DNA of 64,000 bases from Duganella sp. CF458 (GCF_900113115.1 NZ_FOOF01000001.1:434001-498000); one strand, 5' to 3'. Positions 48,054 to 59,357 are shown, counted from the stretch's first letter. Translations and numbers: made by a program. Notes: a model not told the origin generated them from the sequence alone.

Positions 48054-49481
48054 TCATTTATATTTGTATAGCGGCCGGGTGATCTCGATGGGCCGGATAT
48101 CGAGGCGGATATTCAGCACCGAATATGCCTCAGCCACACTGGAGACATAACCCACCGTATCGGCCGTCTTGGTGAAGCGGAACTCGAAGCCGACCTCGCT
48201 CCCGCTGGCGCGCGGGTTGCCGCTGGCAATGCCGATCGCCTCCTCCTGGTTGCTGTCGATCAGGCGCTCCATCAGGTCGATCACAGCGTTGTTGCCCAGC
48301 ACGTCGTTGCTGAACACTGCGCCCCGCCCCAGCGTGCGCGTAGGGTCGATGCGGCCGCCAGCCTTGTCGTTGGACGGCAGGAACATATGGGTGCCGATAT
48401 TGAACTTGTCACCGCGGTCGAGGTAACTGATCACGGCATTGCGCACGCCGAAGTGCGGCGCCTCCTTGTCCCATTCGGCACGCGACAGGTCGATCAGCAA
48501 GGCGCCCTTGTAGCCGATGATTTCCACCTCGCGCTGCGCATTGACCACCATGGCACTGTCTTCGTCGATGCCAAGTCCGATCTGGTAACCCTTGGCCAGC
48601 ATGGCCGGGATCATGCGCGCAAAGCGGCCGCGCACCAGCAAGTGCTGGTCGACGAACACGTCGTCGCCTATGAAGCCCAGGCCCGGGCCCAGTTCGCGGC
48701 CATCCGCTATACCGGTCTGCAGCATGGACAGGATCGCCTTGGGATTGGCGAACATGGTGCTGCTCATGATGGCCGCGCCGGCCGAGGAGCCGGCCACCAC
48801 GCCGCCGCGGCGGTACACGTCCCACACCGCCTCCAGCACCGCGGTCTGGGTGCCGTCTTCGCGCAGCAGCGCCTTGGTGATGCGCCCCTGGTCGCCACCG
48901 GCAAAATAGACGCCGTCGGATTCGCGGATTTTTCTGGCCAGCACGGCATCGTCCGCATTCTTCTTGTAGTCGCTGCCGGCCAGGCGCACCGCAACGGGCA
49001 CCAGGAAGGCATCGGCGCCCCACTTGCGCAGGTAGCCGATGATGGACTGGGCCGAACGTTCCGGATTGCCCGCCGCGGAAGGGAACACCGCGATGCGCGA
49101 GCCCTTGCCGCCAGCCAGTTTCACCACGCGCTGCCAGACGTCGGCATTGTCGCCGCGCAGGCCGCCGCCGATGATCACCAGGGAACCCTGGTGCGCGGCT
49201 ACGGGCGACGGCGCGATGGCAGCCGATCCACCGCTGACCGTGGCACTGGCGCCGGCCACGATGCGCACAGGAGCGGCCGTATCGGGCAAGGGGACAGGCG
49301 TCGAAGGCGGCGCAGTTGGAAGCTTGGACGGGGTGTCCGGCGGCGGCGTGGTGCTGGTGCGGGCATTGGCGGCTGGCAGGGGATTCCTGGGCGGCGCTTC
49401 GCGGGCGTGGATCGGAAGGCCGCATGCGGCTAGCAAGGCCAGGCCCAAACGGGCCAGGCCGGCGGGGGAATACAGCTTCAC
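48054..49481 (-). CDS. Cyanophycinase-like (S51) lipoprotein
   Basis: 475-aa exported peptidase-family S51 protein. The start is GTG at 49481, chosen for the AGGAGG ribosome-binding site 5 nt before it. That start gives a lipoprotein signal with LLAAC (Cys about residue 20), then a Pro/Thr-rich linker and the catalytic domain with GGDQGRI and the Ser nucleophile in AGSSAGAAIM. Cyanophycinases cut the storage polymer cyanophycin to beta-Asp-Arg dipeptides. A lipid-anchored form would act on extracellular polymer. No cyanophycin synthetase is in the window. Confidence 0.88.
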   Translation of the reverse strand: MKLYSPAGLARLGLALLAACGLPIHAREAPPRNPLPAANARTSTTPPPDTPSKLPTAPPSTPVPLPDTAAPVRIVAGASATVSGGSAAIAPSPVAAHQGSLVIIGGGLRGDNADVWQRVVKLAGGKGSRIAVFPSAAGNPERSAQSIIGYLRKWGADAFLVPVAVRLAGSDYKKNADDAVLARKIRESDGVYFAGGDQGRITKALLREDGTQTAVLEAVWDVYRRGGVVAGSSAGAAIMSSTMFANPKAILSMLQTGIADGRELGPGLGFIGDDVFVDQHLLVRGRFARMIPAMLAKGYQIGLGIDEDSAMVVNAQREVEIIGYKGALLIDLSRAEWDKEAPHFGVRNAVISYLDRGDKFNIGTHMFLPSNDKAGGRIDPTRTLGRGAVFSNDVLGNNAVIDLMERLIDSNQEEAIGIASGNPRASGSEVGFEFRFTKTADTVGYVSSVAEAYSVLNIRLDIRPIEITRPLYKYK

Positions 49482-49604
49482 GATGGCCTCCTGTTCGGCT
49501 TGCTCGCTGGCATCGCTGCTAGACATCTGGGTAATACCTTTCCATCAGTGTAGTCGGACGCAACGGCGGAGTAAAACCCTATCGCGCGTCCGTGCACACT
49601 TATT

Positions 49605-50120
49605 TTATTGCGGCTTCAGGTAGCGCTCCGGAAGAGGCGTCTTTTCGCCTTCCGGCTGCCACAGGAGTTGCGAAATCCACCAGCGCTTGCCGTCGTTCAC
49701 CAGCTGGATCGAATTGATGCCGCGCACGAAAGGCTTGTCGGCCGGCGCATGGCGCGCTTCATACGTGCTGAAAACCTGAGCAATCTGTCCATATTCCTCG
49801 CCCTTGCGCGCCAGTTCGGACTCGTAGAATCCCTCTTTTGCAAACACCGGCGTCACGCGGGTGATGTAGTCCTCCAGCGACAGCACGCGGGTATTGATCG
49901 CGCCATCCTTGCCGGTGCTGTGCACCACCATGCGGCCATCGTTGCGGAACAGGGAGCGCAGGCGGTCCCAGTCGCGCGCCTTGCCGGCCGGACCGGAAAT
50001 GGTGTCGTACAGGGCGGCCACGATGCCGTCCACGGAGGCCACGTCGGACGGAAGCGCACCCTGCGCGAAGGCGCCACCGCTGGCCAGCACCAACAGTAGC
50101 AAACTTGCTAACTTCTTCAT
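49605..50120 (-). CDS. Secreted NTF2/SnoaL-like protein
   Basis: 171-aa protein with signal peptide (1-19, ending AFAQ) and an NTF2-like cone domain (VDGIVAALYDTISGPAGKAR, WDRLRSLFRNDGRMVVH, WWISQLLWQPE). Such proteins bind or convert small molecules or are inactive binding folds. ATG 50120 follows GGAGAATCA. Divergent from argH across 63 nt. Confidence 0.85.
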   Translation of the reverse strand: MKKLASLLLLVLASGGAFAQGALPSDVASVDGIVAALYDTISGPAGKARDWDRLRSLFRNDGRMVVHSTGKDGAINTRVLSLEDYITRVTPVFAKEGFYESELARKGEEYGQIAQVFSTYEARHAPADKPFVRGINSIQLVNDGKRWWISQLLWQPEGEKTPLPERYLKPQ

Positions 50121-50183
50121 TGATTCTCCTACTAATTTATAATCGTTTGAATTTCTCGTGCAAATCTCACCGCAAAAGCCACT

Positions 50184-51578
50184 ATGACAGATCAATTCTC
50201 CAAGAAGGCGGAAGCCTGGTCCGCTCGCTTCTCCGAACCTGTTTCCGACCTCGTGAAACGTTACACCGCCTCGGTGTTTTTTGACAAGCGCATGGCCAAG
50301 GCCGACATCGAGGGCTCCCTGGCCCACGCCGACATGCTGGCTGCGCAAGGCATCATCCCGGCCGCCGACCTGGCCGCGATCCAGAAAGGCCTGGCCCAGG
50401 TCAGCGCCGAAATCGACGGCGGCCAGTTCGCATGGCAGCTGGACCTGGAAGACGTGCACCTGAATATCGAAAAACGCCTGACCGAACTGGTTGGCGACGC
50501 CGGCAAGCGCCTGCACACCGGCCGCTCCCGCAACGACCAGGTGGCCACCGATATCCGCCTGTACGTGCGCTCGGCCATCGACGACATCACCGGCCTGCTG
50601 CAGCAACTGCGCGGCGCCCTGGTCGACCTGGCCGAGAAGAATGCCGACGTGATCCTGCCCGGCTTCACCCATATGCAGGTGGCGCAGCCGATCACCTTCG
50701 GCCACCATATGCTGGCCTACGTTGAAATGTTCGGCCGCGACGTCGAGCGCATGCAGGATTGCCGCAAGCGCGTGAACCGCCTGCCGCTGGGCGCGGCCGC
50801 ACTGGCCGGGACCACCTTCCCGATCGACCGCCTGCGCGTGGCCAAGACCCTGGGCTTCGACGATGTCTGCCACAACTCGCTGGACGCCGTGTCCGACCGC
50901 GACTTCGCGATCGAATTCACCGCTGCCGCTTCGCTGGTGATGATGCACGTGTCGCGCATGTCGGAAGAGCTGATCATCTGGATGAGTCCACGGGTCGGCT
51001 TTATCGACATCGCCGACCGCTTCTGCACCGGTTCCTCGATCATGCCGCAGAAGAAAAACCCGGACGTGCCGGAACTGGCGCGCGGCAAAACCGGCCGGGT
51101 CTACGGCCACCTGATGGGCTTGCTGACCCTGATGAAAGGCCAGCCGCTGGCCTACAACAAGGACAACCAGGAAGACAAAGAGCCGCTGTTCGACACCGTC
51201 GATACCGTGGTCGACACCCTGCGCATCTTCGCCGACATGGCCGGCGGCATCACCGTCAAGCCGGAAGCGATGCGTTCGGCCGCGCTGCAAGGCTACGCCA
51301 CCGCGACCGACCTGGCCGACTACCTGGTGAAGAAAGGCCTGCCGTTCCGTGATGCGCACGAAGCTGTGGCGCATGCGGTGCGTGCTTGCGACGACTTGAG
51401 GATCGACCTGGCGCAGATGTCGCTGGAGCAGTTGCGCGCGTTCTCGCCGCTGGTGGGCGAGGATGTATTTGCGGTGCTGACCCTGGAAGGCTCGGTGGCG
51501 GCGCGCGACCACGTTGGCGGTACCGCGCCGAACCAGGTGCGCACGGCGATTGCGCGCGTGCGCGGGCAGTTGGCTTAA
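50184..51578 (+). CDS. argH: Argininosuccinate lyase
   Basis: 464-aa fumarase/aspartase-superfamily enzyme that splits argininosuccinate to arginine and fumarate, the last step of arginine synthesis. Signature [12 protein letters not shown] (catalytic Ser loop), [13 protein letters not shown] and TTFPIDRL are present. Normal length. Single gene; a palindromic repeat follows its stop. Confidence 0.97.
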   Translation: MTDQFSKKAEAWSARFSEPVSDLVKRYTASVFFDKRMAKADIEGSLAHADMLAAQGIIPAADLAAIQKGLAQVSAEIDGGQFAWQLDLEDVHLNIEKRLTELVGDAGKRLHTGRSRNDQVATDIRLYVRSAIDDITGLLQQLRGALVDLAEKNADVILPGFTHMQVAQPITFGHHMLAYVEMFGRDVERMQDCRKRVNRLPLGAAALAGTTFPIDRLRVAKTLGFDDVCHNSLDAVSDRDFAIEFTAAASLVMMHVSRMSEELIIWMSPRVGFIDIADRFCTGSSIMPQKKNPDVPELARGKTGRVYGHLMGLLTLMKGQPLAYNKDNQEDKEPLFDTVDTVVDTLRIFADMAGGITVKPEAMRSAALQGYATATDLADYLVKKGLPFRDAHEAVAHAVRACDDLRIDLAQMSLEQLRAFSPLVGEDVFAVLTLEGSVAARDHVGGTAPNQVRTAIARVRGQLA

Positions 51579-51579
51579 A

Positions 51580-51650
51580 CCGCTAACCCGATGTCTGACC
51601 CGCAGGATCGGACACCTGGCAGGCGGCCGCCCGGCTGGTTTACCGGTTTT
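51580..51650 (+). repeat. Intergenic palindromic repeat, copy 2 (after argH)
   Basis: Begins 2 nt after the argH stop. GATGTCTGACCC pairs imperfectly with GGATCGGACACC, followed by GGCGGCCGC and GGTTTACCGGTTTT, in the same order as the copy after parC. Both copies directly follow a plus-strand stop codon in the same orientation. Confidence 0.72.
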
Positions 51651-51709
51651 CCGCGCGCAGATAATCCGCTAATATCCTTGCAATAACTATTCCAACTATG
51701 GAGACAGTA

Positions 51710-52248
51710 ATGCAAGGATTCCTCCGCCTTTCCGGCTGGCTGGACCGCATCGGCTACCGCTGCGGCCAGTTAGCCAATCTGATGATACTGGCGTCCTGCT
51801 TCATCAGCGCATCCAACGCCATGATCCGTTATGGCTTCGACTGGAGCTCCAACGCCCTGCTTGAAATGCAGTGGTACCTGTTTGGCGCCGCCGTCATGCT
51901 CGGCGCCAGCTACACCTTCCAGCGCAATGAACACGTGCGCGTCGACCTGGTCTACGGCCACGTCTCCGAACGCAAGCAGCTGTGGATCGACATCTTCGGC
52001 ATCATCTTCTTCCTGTTCCCGGCCTGCATCCTGTTTGCCTGGCTGTCGTGGGAATCGCTGTTCCTGCCATCCTGGGCCATCATGGAACAATCGAGCAATG
52101 CCGGCGGCCTGGCGCGCTGGCCGATCAAATTCGTGGTGCCCTTCGGCTTTGCGCTGCTGACGCTGCAAGGCTTGTCTGAACTAATCAAACGCATTGCCCA
52201 CCTCACCGGCCAAGCCCATTTGGACAGCAAATACGAAAGGCCAGTGCA

Positions 52249-52252
<4 letters not shown>
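51710..52252 (+). CDS. TRAP transporter small permease (DctQ-type)
   Basis: 180-aa four-helix subunit of a tripartite ATP-independent transporter. Typical DctQ features: ASNAMIRYGFDWSSNALLEM, then LGASYTFQRNEHVRVDLVYG. ATG 51710 is preferred because GGAG lies 8 nt before it; an ATG at 51698 is possible. Its TGA overlaps the DctM start (ATGA). No periplasmic binding protein gene is adjacent. Confidence 0.93.
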
Positions 52253-53949
<1,697 letters not shown>

Positions 53950-53963
53950 TTCAGACAAACTTG

Positions 53964-53995
53964 ATTGTTTTATTGAGAACTTTCAATAAAGCAAT
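53964..53995 (+). terminator. AT-rich hairpin after the TRAP permease genes
   Basis: Perfect TTTATTGA/TCAATAAA stem extendable to 13 pairs with one T-G pair, six-base loop. The stem is AT-rich and no long T-run follows, so terminator function is only probable. It lies 14 nt after the permease stop. Confidence 0.5.
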
Positions 53996-54044
53996 TATTC
54001 TGTGGTGAGCGGTCCGTTTCCTGGGCCGATACCACAGGATAATC

Positions 54045-54779
54045 ATGTACAAGAAACTGCTAATCCCCTTGGCCGCCAGCGCAATGCTGAGCGGCTGCGC
54101 CAATAACGCCCCGCTGATCGCGCCGGACCAGCTGGCGGCGCCGGCCACCATCACCTGCATCCAGCTGCCTGAAGCCATGACCGCCGTCGATGAAGCCGGC
54201 CTCCTGAAACTGGTGACTGAAACCCGCCTGGAGCGCGGCCCCTATGTTTCGGAAAAAGAGGATGCGGAAGGCACGTATTACCGTGCCCCGCAGGGCGGCA
54301 TTTCCATGTTCCAGCCTGGGAATCCTGGCGCGAAGCGCGGTCACAACGACGGCGGCTTCTACCTCCCCAAGGATCCGCAGAAGATGCCTTACATCTACAT
54401 GTACAGTTCAATGGAAGGCGTGCCGCACGAGGCGCCGGCTGCAGGCGTCGGCTGTGCCGATGTCGGCTACGTCAAGGACCCGGTGACGCAGAAACTCAGT
54501 GTCGGCCTAATGGCGGTCTCTGGTGGGGCAGGTGCGATGGCTGGCCGTGCTGCCGTCAAACATAGCAGCCTCAGCTACGGACAAGCCGCGGCCGGCGGCG
54601 CCATCGCTGGGGCACTGGTGGCTTACCTGGTCAATCAGGAGATGGGCAAAATCAGCCCGATTACGCTGGTCAAGGATAAGGCTGTGCTGGGCAAGCTGCG
54701 TGAACTGTCGCTGCAGGCAGTTCCGGTGGCGCCGCAGCCAGACGCCGCAGCGTCGCCGACGGGCGCCGCACCGCAATAA
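54045..54779 (+). CDS. Hypothetical lipoprotein
   Basis: 244-aa protein with a lipobox (AMLSGC, Cys 18). The mature part has no known domain: GTYYRAPQGGISMFQPGN, an Ala/Gly-rich hydrophobic hairpin at about 160-195 (GGAGAMAGRAAV, AAAGGAIAGALVAYLV) like glycine-zipper domains, and a Pro/Ala tail. A glycine-zipper envelope lipoprotein is the best description. Confidence 0.75.
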   Translation: MYKKLLIPLAASAMLSGCANNAPLIAPDQLAAPATITCIQLPEAMTAVDEAGLLKLVTETRLERGPYVSEKEDAEGTYYRAPQGGISMFQPGNPGAKRGHNDGGFYLPKDPQKMPYIYMYSSMEGVPHEAPAAGVGCADVGYVKDPVTQKLSVGLMAVSGGAGAMAGRAAVKHSSLSYGQAAAGGAIAGALVAYLVNQEMGKISPITLVKDKAVLGKLRELSLQAVPVAPQPDAAASPTGAAPQ

Positions 54780-54801
54780 AGCGGCGCGGCCCGGCGGCCC
54801 C

Positions 54802-55272
54802 TCAGTCGAGCGGGCCGCAGGCGGACTTGGTGTATTCCACTTCCAGCTTGTCGATATCGTTCTGGGTCTTGGACATCGCATCGAGCTGGGAATTGCGGCG
54901 GTTCTCATTGCGCTGGCCATACAGCTCTGCGCGGCGGGTCCGCAGCGAGTCGCAGCTCTGCTTGGGCGCCGGCTTGCTGGCGGCCTCCTCGCGCGCCGTT
55001 TCCGCCTCTTCCTTCGCCTTCTTCTCGCGCACCTCGCGGTTGCGCGCCGCCAGTTCGTCGGCGCGTTCGCGGTCTTCCTGCGCGCGCGCCTGGGCCGACT
55101 TGACCTGGGCGGCAGTTGGTGGCGGCGGATAGTCGAGGGTGGCACCGCCTTTGGCACACGGCATGGACTGGTAAATCACCTTGCCTTCCACCGTGCACTT
55201 GAATAGCCCTTGCGCGCTGGCCTGCGATGCGGCGGCCATGCCAAGGACTGCGAACAACAGCGCTTTCTTCAT
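54802..55272 (-). CDS. DUF4124-domain secreted protein
   Basis: 156-aa exported protein: signal peptide (1-20), a DUF4124 start (GLFKCTVEGKVIYQSMPC, one likely disulfide) and a charged coiled coil from about 55 to 105 rich in Glu, Arg, Ala and Lys; further Cys at about 110 and 152. ATG 55272 is used for signal and ribosome-binding site. Five bases after the glyoxalase-fold gene, probably one transcript. Confidence 0.87.
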   Translation of the reverse strand: MKKALLFAVLGMAAASQASAQGLFKCTVEGKVIYQSMPCAKGGATLDYPPPPTAAQVKSAQARAQEDRERADELAARNREVREKKAKEEAETAREEAASKPAPKQSCDSLRTRRAELYGQRNENRRNSQLDAMSKTQNDIDKLEVEYTKSACGPLD

Positions 55273-55277
55273 TGCGC

Positions 55278-55655
55278 TTACTCCCAATGGGTTTGGGTCA
55301 AAAATTTGAGCCGGTTATTGTCTGGATCGAGAACGGACATGACGCGCAGGTCCGCTCCCAGGTCATTGTTCGGCGCTTGCTCGACGTTCACGCCATACGC
55401 CAGGAAGTCGTCATACAGGGCATCGACGTCCGGAACGTAAAAGTGTACCAGCCCGCCGGGTTGGCAGTCGCCCGAATGTTCAGATAAGAAAATTTCCATG
55501 CCGTCGAGCATCATCGAGGCAAAGGTCGGCAGGCCGGGCTCGACGTGGTGGGTCCACTCTTCGCGAAAGCCCAGCGATTCATAGAAAGCCTTGCTGGCGG
55601 CGTAGCTCGCCACCCGCAATGCCGGCACCACCCGCTGCGCGTCCCTCAAGCCCAT
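55278..55655 (-). CDS. Glyoxalase/bleomycin-resistance-fold protein
   Basis: 125-aa VOC-superfamily protein with two beta-alpha-beta-beta-beta units: VPALRVASYAASKAFYESLG, FREEWTHHVEPG, and GGLVHFYVPDVDALYDDF with DPDNNRLKF at the end. Similar to drug-binding (Ble-like) members; metal ligands are not convincingly complete. GGGAG lies before the ATG. Confidence 0.88.
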   Translation of the reverse strand: MGLRDAQRVVPALRVASYAASKAFYESLGFREEWTHHVEPGLPTFASMMLDGMEIFLSEHSGDCQPGGLVHFYVPDVDALYDDFLAYGVNVEQAPNNDLGADLRVMSVLDPDNNRLKFLTQTHWE

Positions 55656-55694
55656 GCTGACTCCCTGTCGGTTTGCCCTACAGGGAAGTGTACA

Positions 55695-56357
55695 TCAGTG
55701 CTTGTGCGCGATCATGTTGGACAGGACGCTGAAGGCGGCGCCCGTGTGTTCCTTCTCCAGCAGCAGGGTCAGCTCGGTGTGGGTCGAGATCAGGTTGATC
55801 AGGTTGACCTTGTCCCACGCCAGCTTCTTCAGGATGGCGTGGTAGATGCCCGGCGTGCGCCAGGAATCGGCCGTGAGCTGCAGCGTGACGGCGTTCAGGT
55901 TCTCCAGCCGCGCCAGCAGGCGCTCGCCGGCGAAGATCTGTTCCACCAGGCCGATCAACGGACGGCTGCAGATCACCACCACCTCTTCGCTGCCGCGGGT
56001 GACGGTCAGGTACAGGCCATGGCCGGTCCCCGAGCGCTCCAGCAGCTGGCGGTGGCATTCATCGATGCGGTCCGAACGGCGGAAAGTGAATTCGACGAGG
56101 TCGGTGCGCGCGGTCAGCTGGCCGGACTGCTGGGCCAGCACCAGTTCCTGGGCATCCTTGTCCGGCAGGCGCCCGGCGACACGGCGCAAGGCCATGACCA
56201 CGGCCGCCTGGCCGACTGGCTTCCACAGGTCGTTCTGGAGCTGCGGCTGCAGCTGGCGCGCCAGTTCCGACAGGTTGATCAGGCCACGGCGCAGACCTTC
56301 GCTCAGGAAGGGCGACTCCGTGACGATCCTTTCGACTTTGGTAGATATAGACAGCAT
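55695..56357 (-). CDS. ACT-like domain regulatory protein
   Basis: 220-aa cytoplasmic protein. The C-terminal 60 residues (LTADSWRTPGIYHAILKKLA, INLISTHTELTLLLEKEH, AAFSVLSNMI) look like an aspartokinase-type ACT domain; the N-terminal half resembles a helix-turn-helix/antitoxin-like segment (LSEGLRRGLINLSELARQLQ). Amino-acid sensing is inferred. ATG 56357 is preferred to a longer frame at 56417. Divergent from the first M4 protease. Confidence 0.7.
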   Translation of the reverse strand: MLSISTKVERIVTESPFLSEGLRRGLINLSELARQLQPQLQNDLWKPVGQAAVVMALRRVAGRLPDKDAQELVLAQQSGQLTARTDLVEFTFRRSDRIDECHRQLLERSGTGHGLYLTVTRGSEEVVVICSRPLIGLVEQIFAGERLLARLENLNAVTLQLTADSWRTPGIYHAILKKLAWDKVNLINLISTHTELTLLLEKEHTGAAFSVLSNMIAHKH

Positions 56358-56706
56358 GAGTGATGCGCCCTCACTAAGTAGTACGTCAAACAAATGACGG
56401 GCTAGTGTAAAACGCAAAATTCAACTAGTGCAACATGAGTGTGACAATTTGATACATATTTGTGTTGCGTCCAACACGAAACTAGAAAAAACCCTCTATT
56501 TCGTTGTAACTTCCCTACAAATCGCGCCAATCGTGCGCCATTTGGTCACGATGCAAGCTAGTTCAATAACCTCGCAAATGTAATCAAATGTCTAAAACTG
56601 AACAAAAAGTGTAGAACCGACTTATTTCGCAACTTTTTTGACTTGCATAAAGAACAGGCATAACTTCCGGCTCTCCCAATCACCCCAACGCTCATAAGGA
56701 GAGCTG
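56358..56706. promoter_or_regulatory. 349-nt intergenic region between the ACT-like gene and the first M4 protease
   Basis: AT-rich, no gene. Inverted repeats: CGTCA/TGACG (56384-56399) and GTGTTG/CAACAC (56462-56477). The right part (about 56574-56706) is repeated before the second protease and contains TTGACT (56638-56643) followed 16 nt later by ATAACT, a likely sigma-70 promoter. Confidence 0.6.
56638..56665 (+). promoter_or_regulatory. Predicted promoter of M4 protease copy 1
   Basis: TTGACT and ATAACT separated by 16 nt, 42 nt before the ATG. Together with the sequence between them it is almost identical to the corresponding site before copy 2, while nearby bases differ, which supports function. 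Confidence 0.6.
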
Positions 56707-59229
56707 ATGAAACTTCGCAAAAGCCTGCTGGCTGCAGCCGTAGCCGCCTCTTTCGCCCCCGCATTTGCAGGCGTCCTGCCGGACAATATGATGGCCGCGC
56801 CGGCCCAGCCGATGAGCCTGGAAGCCAAGGCCAACCTGGCTTCCCGCCTCGAAGCGCGCCGCTCCGCCGCCGGCCTGGACAGCGAGCATGGCTACAAGAT
56901 GCGTGAACAGCACCCAGGCGCCAACGGCCACCGCATCCTGCGCGCCGACCACACCTTCCAGGGCCTGCGCGTGTTCGGTTCCGAGTCCGTCGTCGTCACC
57001 GATGAAAACGGCGACATCGTCAGCGAATCGGCCGACAACCGCCGCAACGGCCTGGACTCGCATCGCTCCGCACGGGCGACCGGCAAGGCCGCACCTGAAA
57101 CCACCGCAGCTTTCAGCGCCGACGAAGCGATCCGCATCGCCGTCTCGCGCACCGGCGGCAAAACCCACCGCATCAAGCCGGAAGCCGAACTGCTGATCTG
57201 GCCGGTGGTCAAGACCCAGCGCACCGCTGCTGCCGCCAACAAGGCCGAAAGCGCGCTGAATGCGACCGACGTGGAGGAAGTGGTCGACCATTACGAGCTG
57301 GCCTACATGGTCAAGACCCGCATGAACAAGGACGGCCGTCCTGTGTTCCGCGACACCGTGATCAACGCCACCACCGGCGCCGTGATCAAGCAGTGGGACG
57401 CGCTGCAGACCGTGGTTGGCGTTGGCCACAGCCAGTACAACGGCGACGTGCCGATCAACACCACCCTGTCCGGCTCCACCTACAAGATGCTGGACTCGAC
57501 CCGCGGCGTAGGCGGCACCTTCGGCGGCATGGCCATCACCAATGCCAACCACTCGCCTGAATCGAACCCGCAAGCCGGCTCGATCTACACCAACAGCACC
57601 AACACCTGGGGCGACGGCCAGCAATACATCAGCGGCGGCAGCACCACCAACGCCAACGGCCAGACCGCCGCGGTGAACGCGCTGTGGGGCCTGATGAACA
57701 CCTACGACACGCTGAAGAACGTGATGGGCTGGTCTTCGCTGGACGGCAACAACACCGCGACCTATATCGCGGTCCACGTCGACAACAACTACGACAACGC
57801 CTTCTTCGACCCGAACTGCAAATGCATGTACATCGGCGACGGCGGCTCCAGCTTCAACAGCCTGGGTTCGATCGACGTGATCGGCCACGAAATGGGCCAC
57901 GGCGTGACCGACGCCACCTCCAACCTGACCTACTCCGGCGAGTCCGGCGGCCTGAACGAGTCGAACTCGGACATCATCGGTGAAATGGTGGAAGCCTATG
58001 CGCGCGCTGGCGGCACCGGCACCTCGATCCCGCTGACCGGCAACGACTGGATGATGGGCAAGGAAATCAGCAAGTCCGGCCAGCCGCTGCGCTGGATGTG
58101 GAAGCCATCCAAGGACGGCGCATCGAAGGACGCCTGGAGCAGCACCCTGGGCAACATCAACGTGCACTACTCCTCCGGCCCGAACAACCGCATGTTCTAC
58201 TTCCTGGCCAAGGGTTCCAACTCCTCCTCGTCGAGCGAGATGTACAGCTCTTACCTGAACAAGCAGCCGCTGGCCATGACCGGTATCGGCAGCGACAAGG
58301 CGTTCCGTATCTGGTTCAAGGCGAACACCACCAAGTTCACCGCATCGACCAACTACGCCAATGCCCGCCTGAAGATGATCGAGTCGGCTGAACAACTGTA
58401 CGGCGTGGGCAGCGCTGAAGCGACCGCCGTCAAGCGCGCTTACGCTGCGATCAACGTCGGTACCGACGTCGACGAAGCCGGCGCAGGCAGCGGCGTGTCG
58501 ATCAGCAGCCAGCCGAACAACGTCACCGTGGCAGCGGGCGGCACCGCCAGCTTCACCGTGGGCGCAACCGGCGGCACTTCGCCTTACAGCTACAAGTGGT
58601 ACCGCAACGGCACCCAGATCTCGGGCGCCACCTCGGCCACCTACTCGTTCACCGCGCAGGCCGCCGACAACGGCGCCGTGTTCAACGCCGTAGTCACCGA
58701 TTCGTCGTCGCCGGTGAAGACCGCGACCTCGAACAACGCCACCCTGACCGTAGGTACCACCCAGCAAACCGAGAAGGTTGTGAACGGCGGCTTCGAATCC
58801 GGCACTTCGCCTTGGGCTGGCAGCACCGGCGTGATCGGCAATTACAGCGGCCAGAGCGCGTACGAAGGCACCCGCTTCGCATGGCTGGGTGGTAACGGCA
58901 GCACCGCTACCGAAGCGCTGTACCAGAGCGTGGCCATCCCATCGACCGCAACGTCGGCGAACTTCTCGTTCGCACTGCATATCGACACCGCGGAATCGGG
59001 CAGCACCGCGTACGACAAGATGGTGGTGACCGTGAAGAACTCTTCCGGCACCACCCTGGGCACCCTGGCTACCTACAGCAACGCCAATGCTGCCAGCGGT
59101 TACCAGATCCGCAGCTTCAACCTGCTGCCTTACAAAGGCCAGACCGTGCGCCTGCACTTCAATATGACCGAAGACTCGTCGCTGCAGACGTCCTTCGTGG
59201 TGGATAAGGTCAGCCTGCAAGTCCAGTAA
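56707..59229 (+). CDS. M4-family (thermolysin-like) secreted metalloprotease, copy 1
   Basis: 840-aa exoprotease: signal peptide (1-21), FTP/propeptide region (about 45-225), M4 catalytic domain (about 230-555) with HEMGH at 394-398 and third zinc ligand E418, exactly 24 residues apart as in thermolysin. Then an Ig-like domain (about 600-685) and a C-terminal jelly-roll domain (NGGFESGTSPWAGSTGVIG onward). Autoprocessing of the propeptide and secretion by type II machinery are usual. Tandem with a near-identical copy; the upstream regulatory region is shared too. Confidence 0.95.
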   Translation: MKLRKSLLAAAVAASFAPAFAGVLPDNMMAAPAQPMSLEAKANLASRLEARRSAAGLDSEHGYKMREQHPGANGHRILRADHTFQGLRVFGSESVVVTDENGDIVSESADNRRNGLDSHRSARATGKAAPETTAAFSADEAIRIAVSRTGGKTHRIKPEAELLIWPVVKTQRTAAAANKAESALNATDVEEVVDHYELAYMVKTRMNKDGRPVFRDTVINATTGAVIKQWDALQTVVGVGHSQYNGDVPINTTLSGSTYKMLDSTRGVGGTFGGMAITNANHSPESNPQAGSIYTNSTNTWGDGQQYISGGSTTNANGQTAAVNALWGLMNTYDTLKNVMGWSSLDGNNTATYIAVHVDNNYDNAFFDPNCKCMYIGDGGSSFNSLGSIDVIGHEMGHGVTDATSNLTYSGESGGLNESNSDIIGEMVEAYARAGGTGTSIPLTGNDWMMGKEISKSGQPLRWMWKPSKDGASKDAWSSTLGNINVHYSSGPNNRMFYFLAKGSNSSSSSEMYSSYLNKQPLAMTGIGSDKAFRIWFKANTTKFTASTNYANARLKMIESAEQLYGVGSAEATAVKRAYAAINVGTDVDEAGAGSGVSISSQPNNVTVAAGGTASFTVGATGGTSPYSYKWYRNGTQISGATSATYSFTAQAADNGAVFNAVVTDSSSPVKTATSNNATLTVGTTQQTEKVVNGGFESGTSPWAGSTGVIGNYSGQSAYEGTRFAWLGGNGSTATEALYQSVAIPSTATSANFSFALHIDTAESGSTAYDKMVVTVKNSSGTTLGTLATYSNANAASGYQIRSFNLLPYKGQTVRLHFNMTEDSSLQTSFVVDKVSLQVQ

Positions 59230-59247
59230 GCGCTAGTCGGTAGCAAG

Positions 59248-59283
59248 CAGGGGGCGGCTCTCAGGGCCGCCCCCTGTGTTTTT
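59248..59283 (+). terminator. Rho-independent terminator of M4 protease copy 1
   Basis: Stem of 11 pairs around GGGGGCGGC/GCCGCCCCC with a short loop, then TGTGTTTTT. It makes the two proteases separate transcripts. Confidence 0.88.
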
Positions 59284-59357
59284 GTGTGACTATAGACATG
59301 TAATCTATTGTCTAAAAATATACAAAATCTGTAAAACTGACTCATTTCACAAGTTTT

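Noticed and set aside
49605..51512. A 635-codon minus-strand frame covering argH and the NTF2-like gene
   Set aside because: Only its last 171 codons are a real gene; the upstream part is the antisense shadow of argH.
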